A DNA stretch of 64,000 nucleotides from CAWJAP01 sp963834365 (GTDB lineage Bacteria > Acidobacteriota > Vicinamibacteria > Vicinamibacterales > Vicinamibacteraceae): contig CAWIBS010000033.1 of NCBI GenBank assembly GCA_963834365.1, forward strand, positions 186,001 through 250,000, written 5' to 3'. Positions 31,614 through 41,711 of the stretch are shown here, piece after piece; position 1 is the stretch's first letter, and every line of letters starts with the position of its first letter. Under the pieces are notes generated by a model. That model was given only the letters and a program-made list of their open reading frames with translations. It was not told where the DNA came from and searched no databases. Both the position numbers and the translations under genes were made by a program.

Positions 31614-32633
31614 TCATAGCCGGCACGGTCCTTGGCCGCGAAGGCAGCGCAACCCGAAATCCACGAGGAAGGTGTGCGTGTACGGCGTCCGTTCGGGCAG
31701 GTTGGGCGGCACGATCGATCGGCCGGCCGGGTCGGCGGTCCAGCTCTGGAAGATCAGGTGGTCCGGCATGCCCGCCCATGTACCGAAGGCCTGCCGGAGC
31801 GTGTCGAGGCCGTCGTTGACGGCGCTCTCGAAATAGTCGCGATCGCTCGTGCCGGCACTCCCCCACACGATGAACCCGAAGGGCAGGCGCTGCGCGGCTG
31901 CGAACCGATCGAGCGCCCGCAGGTCGGCCACGACGTCGGGGGCCGCGCCGGCCGGCGCCGTGCGAACGGCGGCCATGTCCACGTCCAGGTGCAGGAATGC
32001 GAGCGGCGTACGGCGCTCGGCCAGCGACTGCACGAACCGCGCGATCTGATCGACCGAAAACGTCGGGTAGGCCTCGATGAGGCCGACCTTGACCTTGGGA
32101 TGGCGCGCCTTCACCCGCGTAATGAAGTCGGCGACGAGACCGGCGGCGCGGTCCTCGGATATCCGGCACTCGTAGAACGCCGACAGGAACGGCTCGTCCA
32201 GCGCCAGCCACGTCACCCAGGCATCGTCGGCCTGCACGCGCTCGATCAGGACGCTGGCCAGCGTCGCGACGCCCTCCGCCGTGTCGCAGCTATAGCCCTT
32301 GATCGCGGCGACTTCGAGCGCGATCTCCTTCCGCCAGCCCACGAGCTTGAGGAAGGCGCGCACATCGGCCAGCGAGCCGTAAGTATTCGAACCCGCCTGG
32401 TCGTGCTGGTCGAGCAGCTGCGCGGCGTAGAACTTGAAGACGTCGACCGCGTCTCGCGCCTGCGGCCATGCGACCGCCGGGTTGCTGCGCTCGTCGAAGA
32501 ACAGGTCGCGAAAGTCGAGGCTCGCCGGCGCCGGGCTGAACCAGACCATCGGCTCCGGCAGGACGCGCGCCTCGCTCGTCGGGAACGCGGCGAGGACCAG
32601 GGCCACGATGGCGACGATGGAGCGGCGGGCCAT
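31614..32633 (-). CDS. secreted protein of unknown function, possibly barrel-like
   Basis: 339 aa with a signal peptide (IVAIVALVLAAFPTSEA). Regularly spaced strand-helix segments (VTWLALDEPFLSAF, HPKVKVGLIEAYPTFSVDQI, PLAFLHLDVDMAAV, PFGFIVWGSAG, HLIFQSWTADP) look like a TIM-barrel glycosidase or phosphodiesterase-like fold, with acidic residues at strand ends (LDEP, LIEAYP, LDVD). I do not recognise a family. It lies downstream of the YvcK-like gene on the same strand with a 28-nt gap. Confidence 0.6.
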   Translation of the reverse strand: MARRSIVAIVALVLAAFPTSEARVLPEPMVWFSPAPASLDFRDLFFDERSNPAVAWPQARDAVDVFKFYAAQLLDQHDQAGSNTYGSLADVRAFLKLVGWRKEIALEVAAIKGYSCDTAEGVATLASVLIERVQADDAWVTWLALDEPFLSAFYECRISEDRAAGLVADFITRVKARHPKVKVGLIEAYPTFSVDQIARFVQSLAERRTPLAFLHLDVDMAAVRTAPAGAAPDVVADLRALDRFAAAQRLPFGFIVWGSAGTSDRDYFESAVNDGLDTLRQAFGTWAGMPDHLIFQSWTADPAGRSIVPPNLPERTPYTHTFLVDFGLRCLRGQGPCRL

Positions 32634-32661
32634 GCCTTCAGCGCCTCCGATCGCCCGACGA

Positions 32662-33629
32662 TCAGTTCAACAATCGCTTCGCCAGCACGCCCCAGACGGC
32701 ATACGCGAGACGACGCCGATCGTGCCGCGCGAACTCGCCGGCCCAGAACGGACCGCAGATGACGTCGCAACCCGGCTCCACCGTCCCGAGCGGCATGGGT
32801 TGTTTGTGTTCCGCCGCGTAGCGCGTCAGGACGTCGGCCTTCGGGCGGCCGGTGTTGTAGATCAGTACGTCCACCGGACGCCCGATGGCCTGCGCGATCC
32901 GGCGCACGCCTTCAGCCGCCGTGAAGCCTCGCATGCCGCTGCCTTCCGTCAGCAGGTTGGCGATGCAGATGACCGGCCCCGGGACGGCGGCGATCGCGTC
33001 GCGCACGCCCTGGACCAGGCAGGTCGGCATCAGGCTCGTATAGAAGCTGCCGGGACCGATGAGGATCGCGTCGAGCTCACTGATCGCCGTCGGCCGCGGA
33101 GGGATGGATCGTGGCGGCAGGCTCGAGCCAGACGCGGGCAATCGTCCGTCCCTCACGCTGGCCCGCATCGACCTCCGGCTCGCCCATGGCAGTGGATCCA
33201 TCGTCGGTACTCGGCGCACAGCGTCGCCTGTTCGGTGCTCACGGGCCAGACCTTGCCGCTGCATCCGAGCAGCCGGCGGAGTCCGTCGACCGCCGCCAGG
33301 AAGTCGCCGCTGTACTGTTCCATCATCGACAGGAGGAGGTTCCCGCCGGTGTGGCCGGCCAGGCGCTCGTGCTCGAGCGTCGGCAGCCGCGCCAGCAGCA
33401 CGCGCCGGGCCTCGGCCTCGTTGCGCGCCAGCGCCAGCGTGCACTTGAGCACGTCGCCGGGCGGCAGGACGCCCAGCTCGTCGCGCAGGACACCGGAGCT
33501 CCCGCCGCTGTCGAACATCGTGACGACCGCATGCACGCGCAGCCACGGATTGCGCTTCAACCCGCCGAGCAGGCTGGGCAGGCCGGTACCACCGCCGAAA
33601 CAGCCGATATTCAGCTCCTTGAGCTGCAC
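32662..33629 (-). pseudogene. YvcK/CofD-like protein (gluconeogenesis factor family), two +1 frame breaks
   Basis: About 322 aa when corrected, from a GTG at 33629. The nucleotide-sugar-binding N-terminus IGCFGGGTGLPSLLGGLKRN and TMFDSGGSSGVLRDELGVL, then HTGGNLLLSMMEQYSGDFL and STEQATLCAEY lie in the first frame. A +1 shift near 33195 leads to DGSTAMGEPEVDAGQREGRT, and another near 33070 leads to AISELDAILIGPGSFYTSLM and IYNTGRPKADVLTRYAAEH. YvcK-type proteins bind UDP-sugars and link carbon metabolism with cell-wall synthesis. Both breaks read as one inserted base (TACCGACGAT, GCGGCCGACG). Confidence 0.8.
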
Positions 33630-33701
33630 AGGTCACATTCTAGCCTCGTGGCCGCAACCCCTGAGCCTTGAGTCCTGCGTCTGCAAGTTGCAGAATGACG
33701 C

Positions 33702-34453
33702 ATGTCCCGCTGGGCGGTACACCCGTCGGCTTCACACGCAGTCAGCCGGCTGACGAGCGACCTCCGCGCCGTGTTCGGCGGCCGGCTCAGGTCGGTCGTC
33801 GCCTACGGTCCCTGGGTCGTCGCGACGACGAGGTACCGGCGCGACCCGGTGACGAGGCGCCCGTCAATGCGCTGGCCCTGGTGGACGACCTGACGTTCTC
33901 GGACCTCTCGGCATGCGCGGAACGCGCGGCCTCGTGGGGCGGGCTGCGACTGGCGATGCCGCTGCTCCTGTCGCGTGAGGAGTTCGTCTCCTCGCTCGAC
34001 GCGTTTCCACTCGAGTTCGGCGACATCCTCTCTCGGCACGTGACGTGCGACGGGACCGACCCGTTCGAGGGCGTGCGGGTGCGGGACGAGGATCTCCGAC
34101 GCGCCTGCGAGGTGCAGGCAAAGAGCCATCTGATCCACCTGCGCGAAGGCTTTCTCGAGGCCGGAGGCGAGGCCGGCGCCGTGGACCGGCTGATCCGCGA
34201 GTCGCGCCAGTCGTTCAGCGCGCTGCTGTCCAGCCTGGCACGACTGGAGCAGCAGCCATCCGAGACCGCGCACGATCTCGCGCAGTATGCCGGCAGCCGC
34301 CTCGGCGTGTCCGCGCCGCTCGTGGAGCGCGTCCTGGGTATTGCGGACCGGCGCCCGTCGGACGAAGCGCTGCAGCTCTACTCGCCCTACCACGACGCCG
34401 CCGCGGCGATCGCGGCGCACGTCGATCGATGGAAGGCGCCCGCGCGCGCATGA
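33702..34453 (+). pseudogene. nucleotidyltransferase-like conserved protein, frame break near 33820
   Basis: About 250 aa if corrected. The N-terminus (SRLTSDLRAVFGGRLRSVVA then YGPWVV) and the following PVNALALVDDLTFSDL, in another frame, resemble the nucleotidyltransferase fold without its full GS-D-D signature. The C-terminal helical part (DLRRACEVQAKSHLIHLREG) is well formed. Such proteins occur next to TPM/LemA genes in acidobacterial genomes as far as I recall; their function is unknown. The stop overlaps the TPM gene start (ATGA), indicating translational coupling. CAGAAT lies 5 nt before the start. Confidence 0.6.
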
Positions 34454-35292
34454 GACCCGAGGTGAACGCAAGACAGCCACGGCGCGCCCGCGCATACGTG
34501 CTGGGTCTCGTGTGCGTACTGGCGCTGGCTTCCGCCGCCGCGGCGCAGGTCGATCGCCGCGCGTCGCTGCCCGAGCTGACGGCCCCGGTCAACGACTTCG
34601 CGGGCATCATCGACGAGCCGAGCCAGGCCAGCATCGACCGGACGATTCGCGCCCTTCAGGCACGCACCGGCGACGTCATCACCGTGGTGACGATCAAGGA
34701 CGTCGCGCCCTTCGCCGACGTCCGCGAGTACGCGGTCGAACTGTTCCAGAATCGCGGCCGCGGCATCGGACAGCGCGAGAAGGACAACGGCCTGCTCGTG
34801 CTGCTGTCGGCCGGGCAGCGGGCGGTCTGGGTCGAGGTGGGATACGGGCTCGAAGGGGCGATCACCGACGGCTTTGCGGGAGACACCAGCCGGCAGGTGA
34901 TGGTGCCGTTCTTCCGGCAGGGTCAGTACGGCGCCGGCCTCGACGCGGGGGTCGCGCGGATCGCGCACCGGATTGCCGAGGATCGCGGCACGACGCTCGA
35001 CGGCGTGGCGGCGCCGGCACCGGCGCCGCGCGCCCGGAGGGCGCGGCCGGGCATCCCGCTCCCGGTGCTCATCATCCTCATGATCATCGTGCTGCAGTTT
35101 GTCGGACGCCGTCGGCGGCCGCATCGGCGACACTGGACCGGCGGTCCCTGGAGCGGCTGGAGCGGAGGCGTGGGACCATTCGGCGGCACCTACGGCGGCT
35201 GGGGTGGCGGCGGCGGCGGGTTCAGCGGCGGAGGATTCGGCGGCTTCGGTGGCGGCCGCAGCGGCGGTGGTGGCGGCGGCGCGAGCTGGTGA
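34450..35292 (+). CDS. TPM-domain membrane protein (YgcG family)
   Basis: 280 aa: signal peptide (VLGLVCVLALASAAAAQ), a TPM phosphatase-like domain at about residues 40-165 (VNDFAGIIDEPSQASIDRTI, VITVVTIKDVAPFADVREYA, DNGLLVLLSAGQRAVWVEVG, YGLEGAITDGFAG), one transmembrane helix (PVLIILMIIVLQFVG) and a Gly/Trp/Ser-rich tail with many GGG runs. Family members are periplasmic with a cytoplasmic glycine-rich tail; their role is unclear, and they pair with LemA in many genomes, as here. Confidence 0.88.
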   Translation: MRPEVNARQPRRARAYVLGLVCVLALASAAAAQVDRRASLPELTAPVNDFAGIIDEPSQASIDRTIRALQARTGDVITVVTIKDVAPFADVREYAVELFQNRGRGIGQREKDNGLLVLLSAGQRAVWVEVGYGLEGAITDGFAGDTSRQVMVPFFRQGQYGAGLDAGVARIAHRIAEDRGTTLDGVAAPAPAPRARRARPGIPLPVLIILMIIVLQFVGRRRRPHRRHWTGGPWSGWSGGVGPFGGTYGGWGGGGGGFSGGGFGGFGGGRSGGGGGGASW

Positions 35293-35351
35293 TCGGAAGG
35301 CGGCGAGGCGATCGCCGTTCTGCACGGGACGCGAAGGAGGGGACGAGGGCT

Positions 35352-35921
35352 ATGACACGCAGATCATTCCTGGGACATGCAGGGGCCATGACGGCCGTGT
35401 TCATGTTGTCCGGTTGTTCCTACAACCGCCTGACCTCGATGGACGAGGCGATCAAGGGCACGTGGAGCGAGGTTCAGAACCAGTTGCAGCGCCGGAACGA
35501 CCTGATTCCCAACCTCGTCGAGGTGGTCAAGGGCTTCGCGGCGCAGGAGAGCAAGGTGATCGACTCGATCACCGAGTCGCGCGCGCGCCTCGCGGGCGCG
35601 CGGACGCCCGAAGAGACCATCAAGGCCGCCAACGAGCAGTCCGCCGCGCTCGCGCGTCTGCTCGTGGTCGTCGAGAACTATCCGGATCTGAAGTCGAATG
35701 CGAACTTCATCCGGCTGCAGGACGAGCTCGTCGGCACCGAGAACCGCATCGGCGTGGCCCGGATGCGCTACAACGAGACCATCCAGGCCTACAACACGCT
35801 GCAGCGGCGGTTCCCGTCGAACATCACCGCCAAGGTCTTCGGCTTCAAGGAGCACCCGTACTTCGAGGTGCCTCCGTCCGCCCAGCAGGTGCCGAAGGTG
35901 GACTTCGGCGGTCCGCGCTGA
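35352..35921 (+). CDS. LemA family protein
   Basis: 189 aa. The N-terminus is a lipoprotein-type signal (AGAMTAVFMLSGCSYN), so the protein is probably anchored in a membrane; family members often have a plain TM helix there. The LemA body is complete: EAIKGTWSEVQNQLQRRNDL, IPNLVEVVKGFAAQESKV, ENYPDLKSNANFIRLQDELV, GTENRIGVARMRYNETIQAY and FPSNITAKVFGFKEHPYFEV. Function in bacteria is not established. Sits 60 nt after the TPM gene with a GGAGGGGACGAGG upstream region. Confidence 0.93.
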   Translation: MTRRSFLGHAGAMTAVFMLSGCSYNRLTSMDEAIKGTWSEVQNQLQRRNDLIPNLVEVVKGFAAQESKVIDSITESRARLAGARTPEETIKAANEQSAALARLLVVVENYPDLKSNANFIRLQDELVGTENRIGVARMRYNETIQAYNTLQRRFPSNITAKVFGFKEHPYFEVPPSAQQVPKVDFGGPR

Positions 35922-35944
35922 CGCGCCCGGGTGCGCAACGCTGA

Positions 35945-38681
35945 ATGCCCTACGGCGTAATCCTGGCCGCCGGCGTCGTTTCGGGCCTCGCGCTCTGGTG
36001 CTCGAACGGGGTGCTCGAGCGTGTCACGCAGGACGATCGGATCGTCCGCGTGGCGCTGTTGCCACCACTCTGGGTGGCGCTCGCCTGCTGTGTCGTGGCC
36101 ATCGGCGCCATCGGCGCGCTCGTCCACCTCGTCTCGCGAGTCGGGCAGCGCCATGCGCCGGCCGCGCTGCCTGCGGCCTCCCTCGCAGACCTCTGCCTGC
36201 CGCTCTTCGCGACGGCCACCCTCGTCACGCCCTACCTCCCGCATCTGGCCGACTGGTTCCCCGCCCTGACGCTCCTGGCGGGGCCGTTCAAGGGTGTCGT
36301 CTGGACGGTGGTCGTCGTGCTGGTCGCGCGCGCGGCTCTCCTGCGCGCAGGGGCGTCGGTCACGCCCAGGCTGAGCCGCCGTGTGTCCGCGATGCTCGTC
36401 TTCCTCGCGGGGCTGGCGCTGTACGCAGCAGCGGCATCGCGGCTCGTCCAGACGGCGCTCTTCCCCGGCGGCGACGAGCCCCACTACCTCGTCATCGCCC
36501 AGAGCCTCTGGCGTGACGGCGATCTACGAATCGAGGACAACCACCGTCGCGGCGACACCCTCGAGTACTTCAACCTGCCGCTGACCCCGCACTACCTCAC
36601 ACGCGGCAAGGATCGGGAGATCTACTCGATTCATCCGATCGGCCTCGCGGTCGCGGCCGCGCCCATCTACGCGCTCGGCGGCTATCTCGGCGTCGTCGCG
36701 GCGCTGGTGATCGTCGCCGCGCTCGCGGGCGCGCTGGCGTGGCGTCTGGCGCGCCGCTGGACCGCGTCGGCGAGCGCGACGGTCGGGTGGCTGGCCTGTG
36801 CCGCGGGAGCGCCGTCGGTGTTCAACAGCTTCACCGTCTATCCCGAAGTCCCGGCGGCGCTGGCGACGATCGCGGCATTCGGCCTGGTCACTCGACTCGA
36901 CGCCACTGCCGCTCCCGCCCGCCTCGCGCTGGGATGCGGCGTCGCGCTCGCCACCCTGCCGTGGCTGAGCAGCAAGTATGTCGCGATGGCCGGCGTCCTG
37001 GGCCTGCTCGCGATCCTCCGCCTGTGGCCGTCGCCCGCGTCGCGTCTGCGCTCGCTCGCGCTGCTGGCGGTGGTCCCCATCGTCAGCCTGGCGTTGTGGT
37101 TCGCCTTCTTTCAGGCCATCTGGGGCACTCCGTCGCCGTCGGCGCCGTACGGATCGCAGGACGCGATGAGCCTCGGCAACCTCGCGGCCGGCGCCCCGGG
37201 TCTCTTTTTCGATCAGGAGTACGGCGTCGTCGCGATTGGCCCGGCGCTGATCCTCGCGCTGGCGGGGCTCGGCTGGATGCTCGCCACCACGGGCACACCG
37301 CGCCGGCTGGCGATCGAGATCCTCCTCGTCGTTGCGGCCCTGCTGGTGCCGGTCGGCGCGTTTCATCAGTGGTGGGGCGGCAGTGCGGCCGCGGGCCGTC
37401 CACTGATCGCCGCACTGCTGCTGCTGACGGTGCCGATCGCGTGGTTCTACGAGCGGAGCGGCGATCGGCCGGCCCTGCGCGCGGCGGCCTGGCTGCTCGT
37501 CGCCGGGAGCCTGTCGATGGTGGCCACCCTGGCGCTCGCGCAGCAGGGCCTGCTCCTCGCCGGGGAGCGTGATGGAACGTCGCGGCTCCTGAACTGGTGG
37601 TCGCCGGGCTGGCCCCTGGCGGCCGTGGCGCCGTCGTTCGTGGCGCAGCCGGCCGGACTCGCAGCCACCGAAGCGGCGTTGTGGCTGGTGGCGCTGACGG
37701 TGGCGTTCCTGGGACTCGCTTTGATGCGACGGCAGCAACAGCACGGCCGCGCAGGGCTCGCCGCTTTCGCCGCGGCAACGCTGGCCCTCGGCGGCGTCAC
37801 CGTCGCAGTGCCCCGGGTGCCCGGCCGCGACGCGGTGCACGATCGCGATCTCTCGCAGCGCGCCCAGAGCAACCTGCTGGCGGCCTACGATCGGCAGCGC
37901 CGTCCGATCGGCATCGTCTTCGATCCGTTCCACGCCGTGGACGCGGCGTCCGTGGTGCCGATGGTGCAGTTCACAGCGGGGCCCGCTGCACGCGAGGGGT
38001 CCACAGCGGGTCCCGCTGCTCCACGGTGCGCGTTGGTCCCTGCCCGCGGGCGACTACCGCGTGGAGCTGACCGCATCGGATCGGAGCCAGCCGCTGGTCG
38101 GCGAGCTGGGGCTGCAACTCGGCCGGCTCGGCGGCCCGATCGAGACCTGGCAGGTCGAACCCGCCGCGCACTGGGCCACGACCTTCACGCTGCCGGTCAC
38201 CGTCGGGTTCGTCGGTTTGCGCGCCTCGGACCAGCTCGCGGCACAGCGTCCGCTCGTGCGGCTGACGCCGCTGCGCATCACGAGCGGACGCGACCGCCTC
38301 GGCGAGGAAGAGGTGCTCGAGTCGCGCGACGTCGGTGGAGCCACGCTGTTCATCCACGACGGTGGGAGCTATCTGGAGCGGTCCGGGATCTGGCTGAAGG
38401 CGAACGCCCGCTCGCGCCTCACCCTGGCAGCGACGTCGCGCGGCCCCGGCGTGATGCGGCTGCGGGCCGGGCCCGCCGCGACCCAGGTGGATCTTCGCAT
38501 CGATGGACGACAGCAGACAGTCAGTCTCGAACCCGGCCAGGGCCGCGACATCCCGTTGCCCGCCGGAGGCACGCGCCGGATCGAGTTCGTCACCCGCGGC
38601 GGATTCGTACCGGCGGAAGTCGAGCCGACCAACACCGACACGCGCCAGCTGGCCTGCTGGATCGAGCTCGCCGCGTCATGA
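35945..38681 (+). pseudogene. polytopic membrane protein, glycosyltransferase (GT-C)-like; frame break near 38020
   Basis: About 911 aa with the break repaired. Roughly 13 hydrophobic helices fill the first 620 residues, and the first loop after TM3-4 carries GGDEPHYLVIAQSLWRDGDL, the acidic E/D-x-HY-type signature of dolichyl-phosphate-sugar GT-C enzymes; ENHRR-type and IYSIHPIGLAVAAAPIYALG segments follow. The C-terminal part is a beta-rich periplasmic domain (PAGDYRVELTASDRSQPLVG to ACWIELAAS) in a +1 frame. The break lies just after a 30-nt imperfect duplication at 37972-38018. Donor and acceptor are unknown. The stop overlaps the DinB start. Confidence 0.72.
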
Positions 38682-39178
38682 TGGTCGTGCCGCTGCTGCT
38701 CACCGAGTTCGACGAGGAGATCGCGCGAACCCGCGACCTGCTCGCCCGCCTGCCGGCCGGCGCCTCGGACTGGCGCCCGCATCCACGATCGTTCGCGCTC
38801 GGGCAGCTCGCCGCGCACATCGTCCACGTCCTCGGCTACGCCCGCAATCTGCTGCTGGAGCCGGCCTGCGACCTGTCGGACACGACGTCGGCGTCGGTCA
38901 CGCCCTATCCCACGGGTGAGGCCTTGCTCGAGGCGTTCGATCGCCGTGCATCGGCCGCCCGCCAGATGATGGCGACCCGCAGCGACGCGGACCTCTATGG
39001 CCAGTGGCAGATGATGCGCGGCCGTGACGAGATCTTCGTCGCGCCGCGCGGGCTCGTTCTGCGCCGGTTCCTGCTCAACCACCTCATTCATCACCGGGGA
39101 CAGATGACTGTGTACCTGCGCATGTGCGGGGTGACCGTGCCGGCCGTCTACGGTCTGCATGCGGACGGCCGCGCGTGA
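38678..39178 (+). CDS. DinB family protein
   Basis: 166-aa four-helix-bundle protein of the DinB/YfiT-like superfamily, usually metal-dependent thiol S-transferases or of unknown role. The three metal-ligand histidines are at positions expected for the family: one in LGQLAAHIVHVLGYARN and two in LLNHLIHHRGQMTVYLRM. It overlaps the preceding stop by 4 nt and the following gene's GTG overlaps its stop. Its presence inside a membrane-glycosyltransferase run is unexplained. Confidence 0.88.
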   Translation: MMVVPLLLTEFDEEIARTRDLLARLPAGASDWRPHPRSFALGQLAAHIVHVLGYARNLLLEPACDLSDTTSASVTPYPTGEALLEAFDRRASAARQMMATRSDADLYGQWQMMRGRDEIFVAPRGLVLRRFLLNHLIHHRGQMTVYLRMCGVTVPAVYGLHADGRA

Positions 39179-40692
39179 GGCGGCCGCTCGTCCTCGCCGC
39201 TGGTGTCGCGGCCTTCGCCATGCTCGCGACGCTCAATTCGGCCGGATACCGCTACGGCGCCGCCGACCAGGCCTTCTACATTCCCGCCATCCTGCGTCAC
39301 GTGGACCCGGCGCTGTTCCCGAGGGACGCGGCGCTCATCGACAGCCAGTCCCGCCTGTTCATCCTCGACGAGGTCTTCGCCTGGCTGATGTCGGCGACCG
39401 GCATCGGATTGCCGGCGTGGTTCCTCCTCGGCTACCTCGTGACGCTGGCCACGCACCTCGCCACCCTCACGTGGCTCGGCCGATCGATCTTCGCGAACTC
39501 ATGGACGATCGCCGCGTTCGTGACGCTGTCCACACTGCGGCATCGCATCACGAAGACGGGGGCGAACAGCCTCGAAGGCTTCTTCCATCCGCGGCAGCTC
39601 GCCTTCGCGATTGGCCTCGTCGCCATCGCCGCCGTGCTGCGGCGCCGCGTCATGGTGTCGATCGTCGCCGTAGTCGTCGCCGGCGCGATCCATCCGACGA
39701 CGGCGCTGTGGTTCAGCGCCTGGGTGGGCGTCGCGCTGATCGTCAACGAGCGCGGGCTGCGCCCGAAGCTGCTGGCGCTCGCCGCCGTGGCGGTGGCGGG
39801 TGCGGCGATCGTCCTGTCGACGGGTTTCTTGTCGATGGCGCCGATGGACGCTGCCTGGCTCTCGACGCTGGCGGACAAGGACTACGTCTTCCCCAACGAC
39901 TGGGCACCCGCCACGTGGGCCGTCAACCTGCTCTATCCCGTCGTGATTGGCGCGAGCTTCCTCGTGCGCCAGCGCCTCGGCCTCGCCCTTCCTGCGGAGC
40001 GGGGGGTCGTCGTCGGCTGCCTGTCGCTCGTCGCGGCGTTTCTCGCGGCGCTGCCTTTCATCGCGGCCGGCATTGCCGCGTTCGTCCAGCTGCAGGTGTC
40101 CCGCGTGTTCTGGATGGCTGACGCCCTGTCGGCCGCGTATGTCGCCTGGTGGCTGTGCGAGGCCCGTTGGGGGCGCGGTCTCGATCGCGGCGGCGTGCCG
40201 CGCCTGCCGGGCGCCGCCGGCTCGTGGCGTCCGATCCTCGTCACCGCCCTTCTCGTGGCCGCCGCGTCGGCTCGCGGCTGGTACGTGCTCGCCGTCGAGC
40301 ATCCCGGACGGCCGCTCGTCCAGGTGACGTTCCCGGACGATGCGTGGCAGGACGTGTCCACGTGGCTGCAGCGGCACACCCCGAAGAACGCGCACCTCCT
40401 CGCCGATCCCGGCCATGCCTTTCTCTACGGGTTCAGCCTGCGGGTCACGGCAGCCCGCGACGTCTTCCTGGAGAACGTCAAGGACGGGTCGATCGCGATG
40501 TACGATCGGCAGGTGGCGATGCGGGTGGCCGAACGCCGGGCGGCGCTCGGCGATTTCGCGGATCTCACGGGCCCGCGGGCGCAGGATCTGGCGGCGCGCT
40601 ATGATCTGCAGTGTCTGGTCTCCGAGCGGCCGTTCCCGCTCCCGGAGCTCTACCGCAACCGGCAGTTCCGGGTGTACCGCCTCCAGCCTTGA
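39175..40692 (+). CDS. polytopic membrane protein of unknown function
   Basis: 505 aa from the GTG at 39175, overlapping the DinB stop. About 10-11 hydrophobic helices (e.g. LVLAAGVAAFAMLATLNSAG, VMVSIVAVVVAGAIHPTTAL), then a soluble C-terminal domain with HLLADPGHAFLYGFSLRVTA and VFLENVKDGSIAMYDRQVAM. The ADQAFYIPAILRHVDPALFP segment after TM1 recalls the DUF6798/GT-C-like membrane proteins. I cannot assign an activity. Translational coupling on both sides suggests it works with the neighbouring glycosyltransferase-like protein. Confidence 0.75.
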   Translation: MRRPLVLAAGVAAFAMLATLNSAGYRYGAADQAFYIPAILRHVDPALFPRDAALIDSQSRLFILDEVFAWLMSATGIGLPAWFLLGYLVTLATHLATLTWLGRSIFANSWTIAAFVTLSTLRHRITKTGANSLEGFFHPRQLAFAIGLVAIAAVLRRRVMVSIVAVVVAGAIHPTTALWFSAWVGVALIVNERGLRPKLLALAAVAVAGAAIVLSTGFLSMAPMDAAWLSTLADKDYVFPNDWAPATWAVNLLYPVVIGASFLVRQRLGLALPAERGVVVGCLSLVAAFLAALPFIAAGIAAFVQLQVSRVFWMADALSAAYVAWWLCEARWGRGLDRGGVPRLPGAAGSWRPILVTALLVAAASARGWYVLAVEHPGRPLVQVTFPDDAWQDVSTWLQRHTPKNAHLLADPGHAFLYGFSLRVTAARDVFLENVKDGSIAMYDRQVAMRVAERRAALGDFADLTGPRAQDLAARYDLQCLVSERPFPLPELYRNRQFRVYRLQP

Positions 40693-41711
40693 AGAGCCTG
40701 TCGATCGAGCTTCCTCCTTACATCGCGTCACGCCGCTGGTCGGGCGGACACCGGATGACCGTGTACGCGTGGGCGCGGCGGCGGGCGTTCCCCCGCTTGC
40801 CGCCGCCGGAGTCGCGCTACTTCGACGTCGGACCCGACAGCCGCGTGCTCGCGCACGTGTTCTGGCAGCCCGAGCGGACGGGTGCCACGACCCTGCTGGC
40901 GCTCCACGGGCTCGAGGGCTCGAGTGGCGCCCACTACATGCGCGGGCTGGCCGACAAGGCGTACGCGCTTGGCCTGAACGTCGTGTTGCTCAACCAGCGC
41001 AACTGCGGCGGCACCGAATCGCTGTCGTCGGGGCTCTATCACTCCGGGTTGACCGACGATCCGCTATGCGTGATGCGGGAGCTCGCGCTGCGCGAGCGCC
41101 TTCCGGCGTTCGTGGTGGCCGGCTACTCGCTCGGGGGCAACCTGGCGCTCAAGCTCGCTGGTGACTTCGGGGCTGAGGCGCCGCCGGAGTTGAAGGCGGT
41201 GTGCGCCGTCTCCCCGACGATGGATCTCGCATACTGCGTCGCGGCACTCGAGCGCCGGTCGAACGTCGCGTATCAGTGGAACTTCGTGCGCAACCTGAAG
41301 TCGCGCATGCGGCGCAAGGCGGCGGCCTGGCCTGGCCGCTACGATCTGACGGCCCTCGCCAGGATCCGCACGGTCCGCCAGTTCGACGAGGCCTACACCG
41401 CGCCCCACCATGGCTTCCGCGACGCCACCGACTATTACCATCGCGCCAGCGCGATGCGTGTCGTCGATCGGATCGCGGTGCCGGCGCTGATCCTGGCGTC
41501 CGACAACGACCCGTTCGTGCCCTGCGACCAGTTCCGCCGGTCCGAGGTGGCCGGCAATCCGAAAGTGACCGCCATCGTCACCCGCGACGGTGGTCACTGC
41601 GGATTCGTGAGCGACGATCGCGACGGCCACGACGGCTACTGGGCCGAGCACGCCGCGCTCCTCTTCCTGACGCGGGTCACCGCGGCATCGCACGCTCGAG
41701 AATCTCCGTGA
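40689..41711 (+). CDS. alpha/beta hydrolase, YheT-like
   Basis: 340 aa if started at the TTG (40689) that overlaps the upstream stop; an ATG at 40755 is the alternative. Alpha/beta-hydrolase fold: the oxyanion region LLALHGLEGSSGAHYMRGLA, the nucleophile Ser in VVAGYSLGGNLALKLAG, the acid Asp in ALILASDNDPFVPCDQF and the His in VTRDGGHCGFVSDDRDGHDG. LNQRNCGGTESLSSGLYHSG is typical of the YheT/ABHD1-3 esterase group. Its 3' end overlaps the convergent DUF72 gene by 35 nt. Confidence 0.88.
   Translation: MKSLSIELPPYIASRRWSGGHRMTVYAWARRRAFPRLPPPESRYFDVGPDSRVLAHVFWQPERTGATTLLALHGLEGSSGAHYMRGLADKAYALGLNVVLLNQRNCGGTESLSSGLYHSGLTDDPLCVMRELALRERLPAFVVAGYSLGGNLALKLAGDFGAEAPPELKAVCAVSPTMDLAYCVAALERRSNVAYQWNFVRNLKSRMRRKAAAWPGRYDLTALARIRTVRQFDEAYTAPHHGFRDATDYYHRASAMRVVDRIAVPALILASDNDPFVPCDQFRRSEVAGNPKVTAIVTRDGGHCGFVSDDRDGHDGYWAEHAALLFLTRVTAASHARESP

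Noticed and set aside
36524..37933. 469-codon minus-strand frame opposite the GT-C-like gene
   Set aside because: Composition is Arg/Gln/Asp-rich and low complexity, as expected opposite a Leu/Ala/Val-rich membrane protein.
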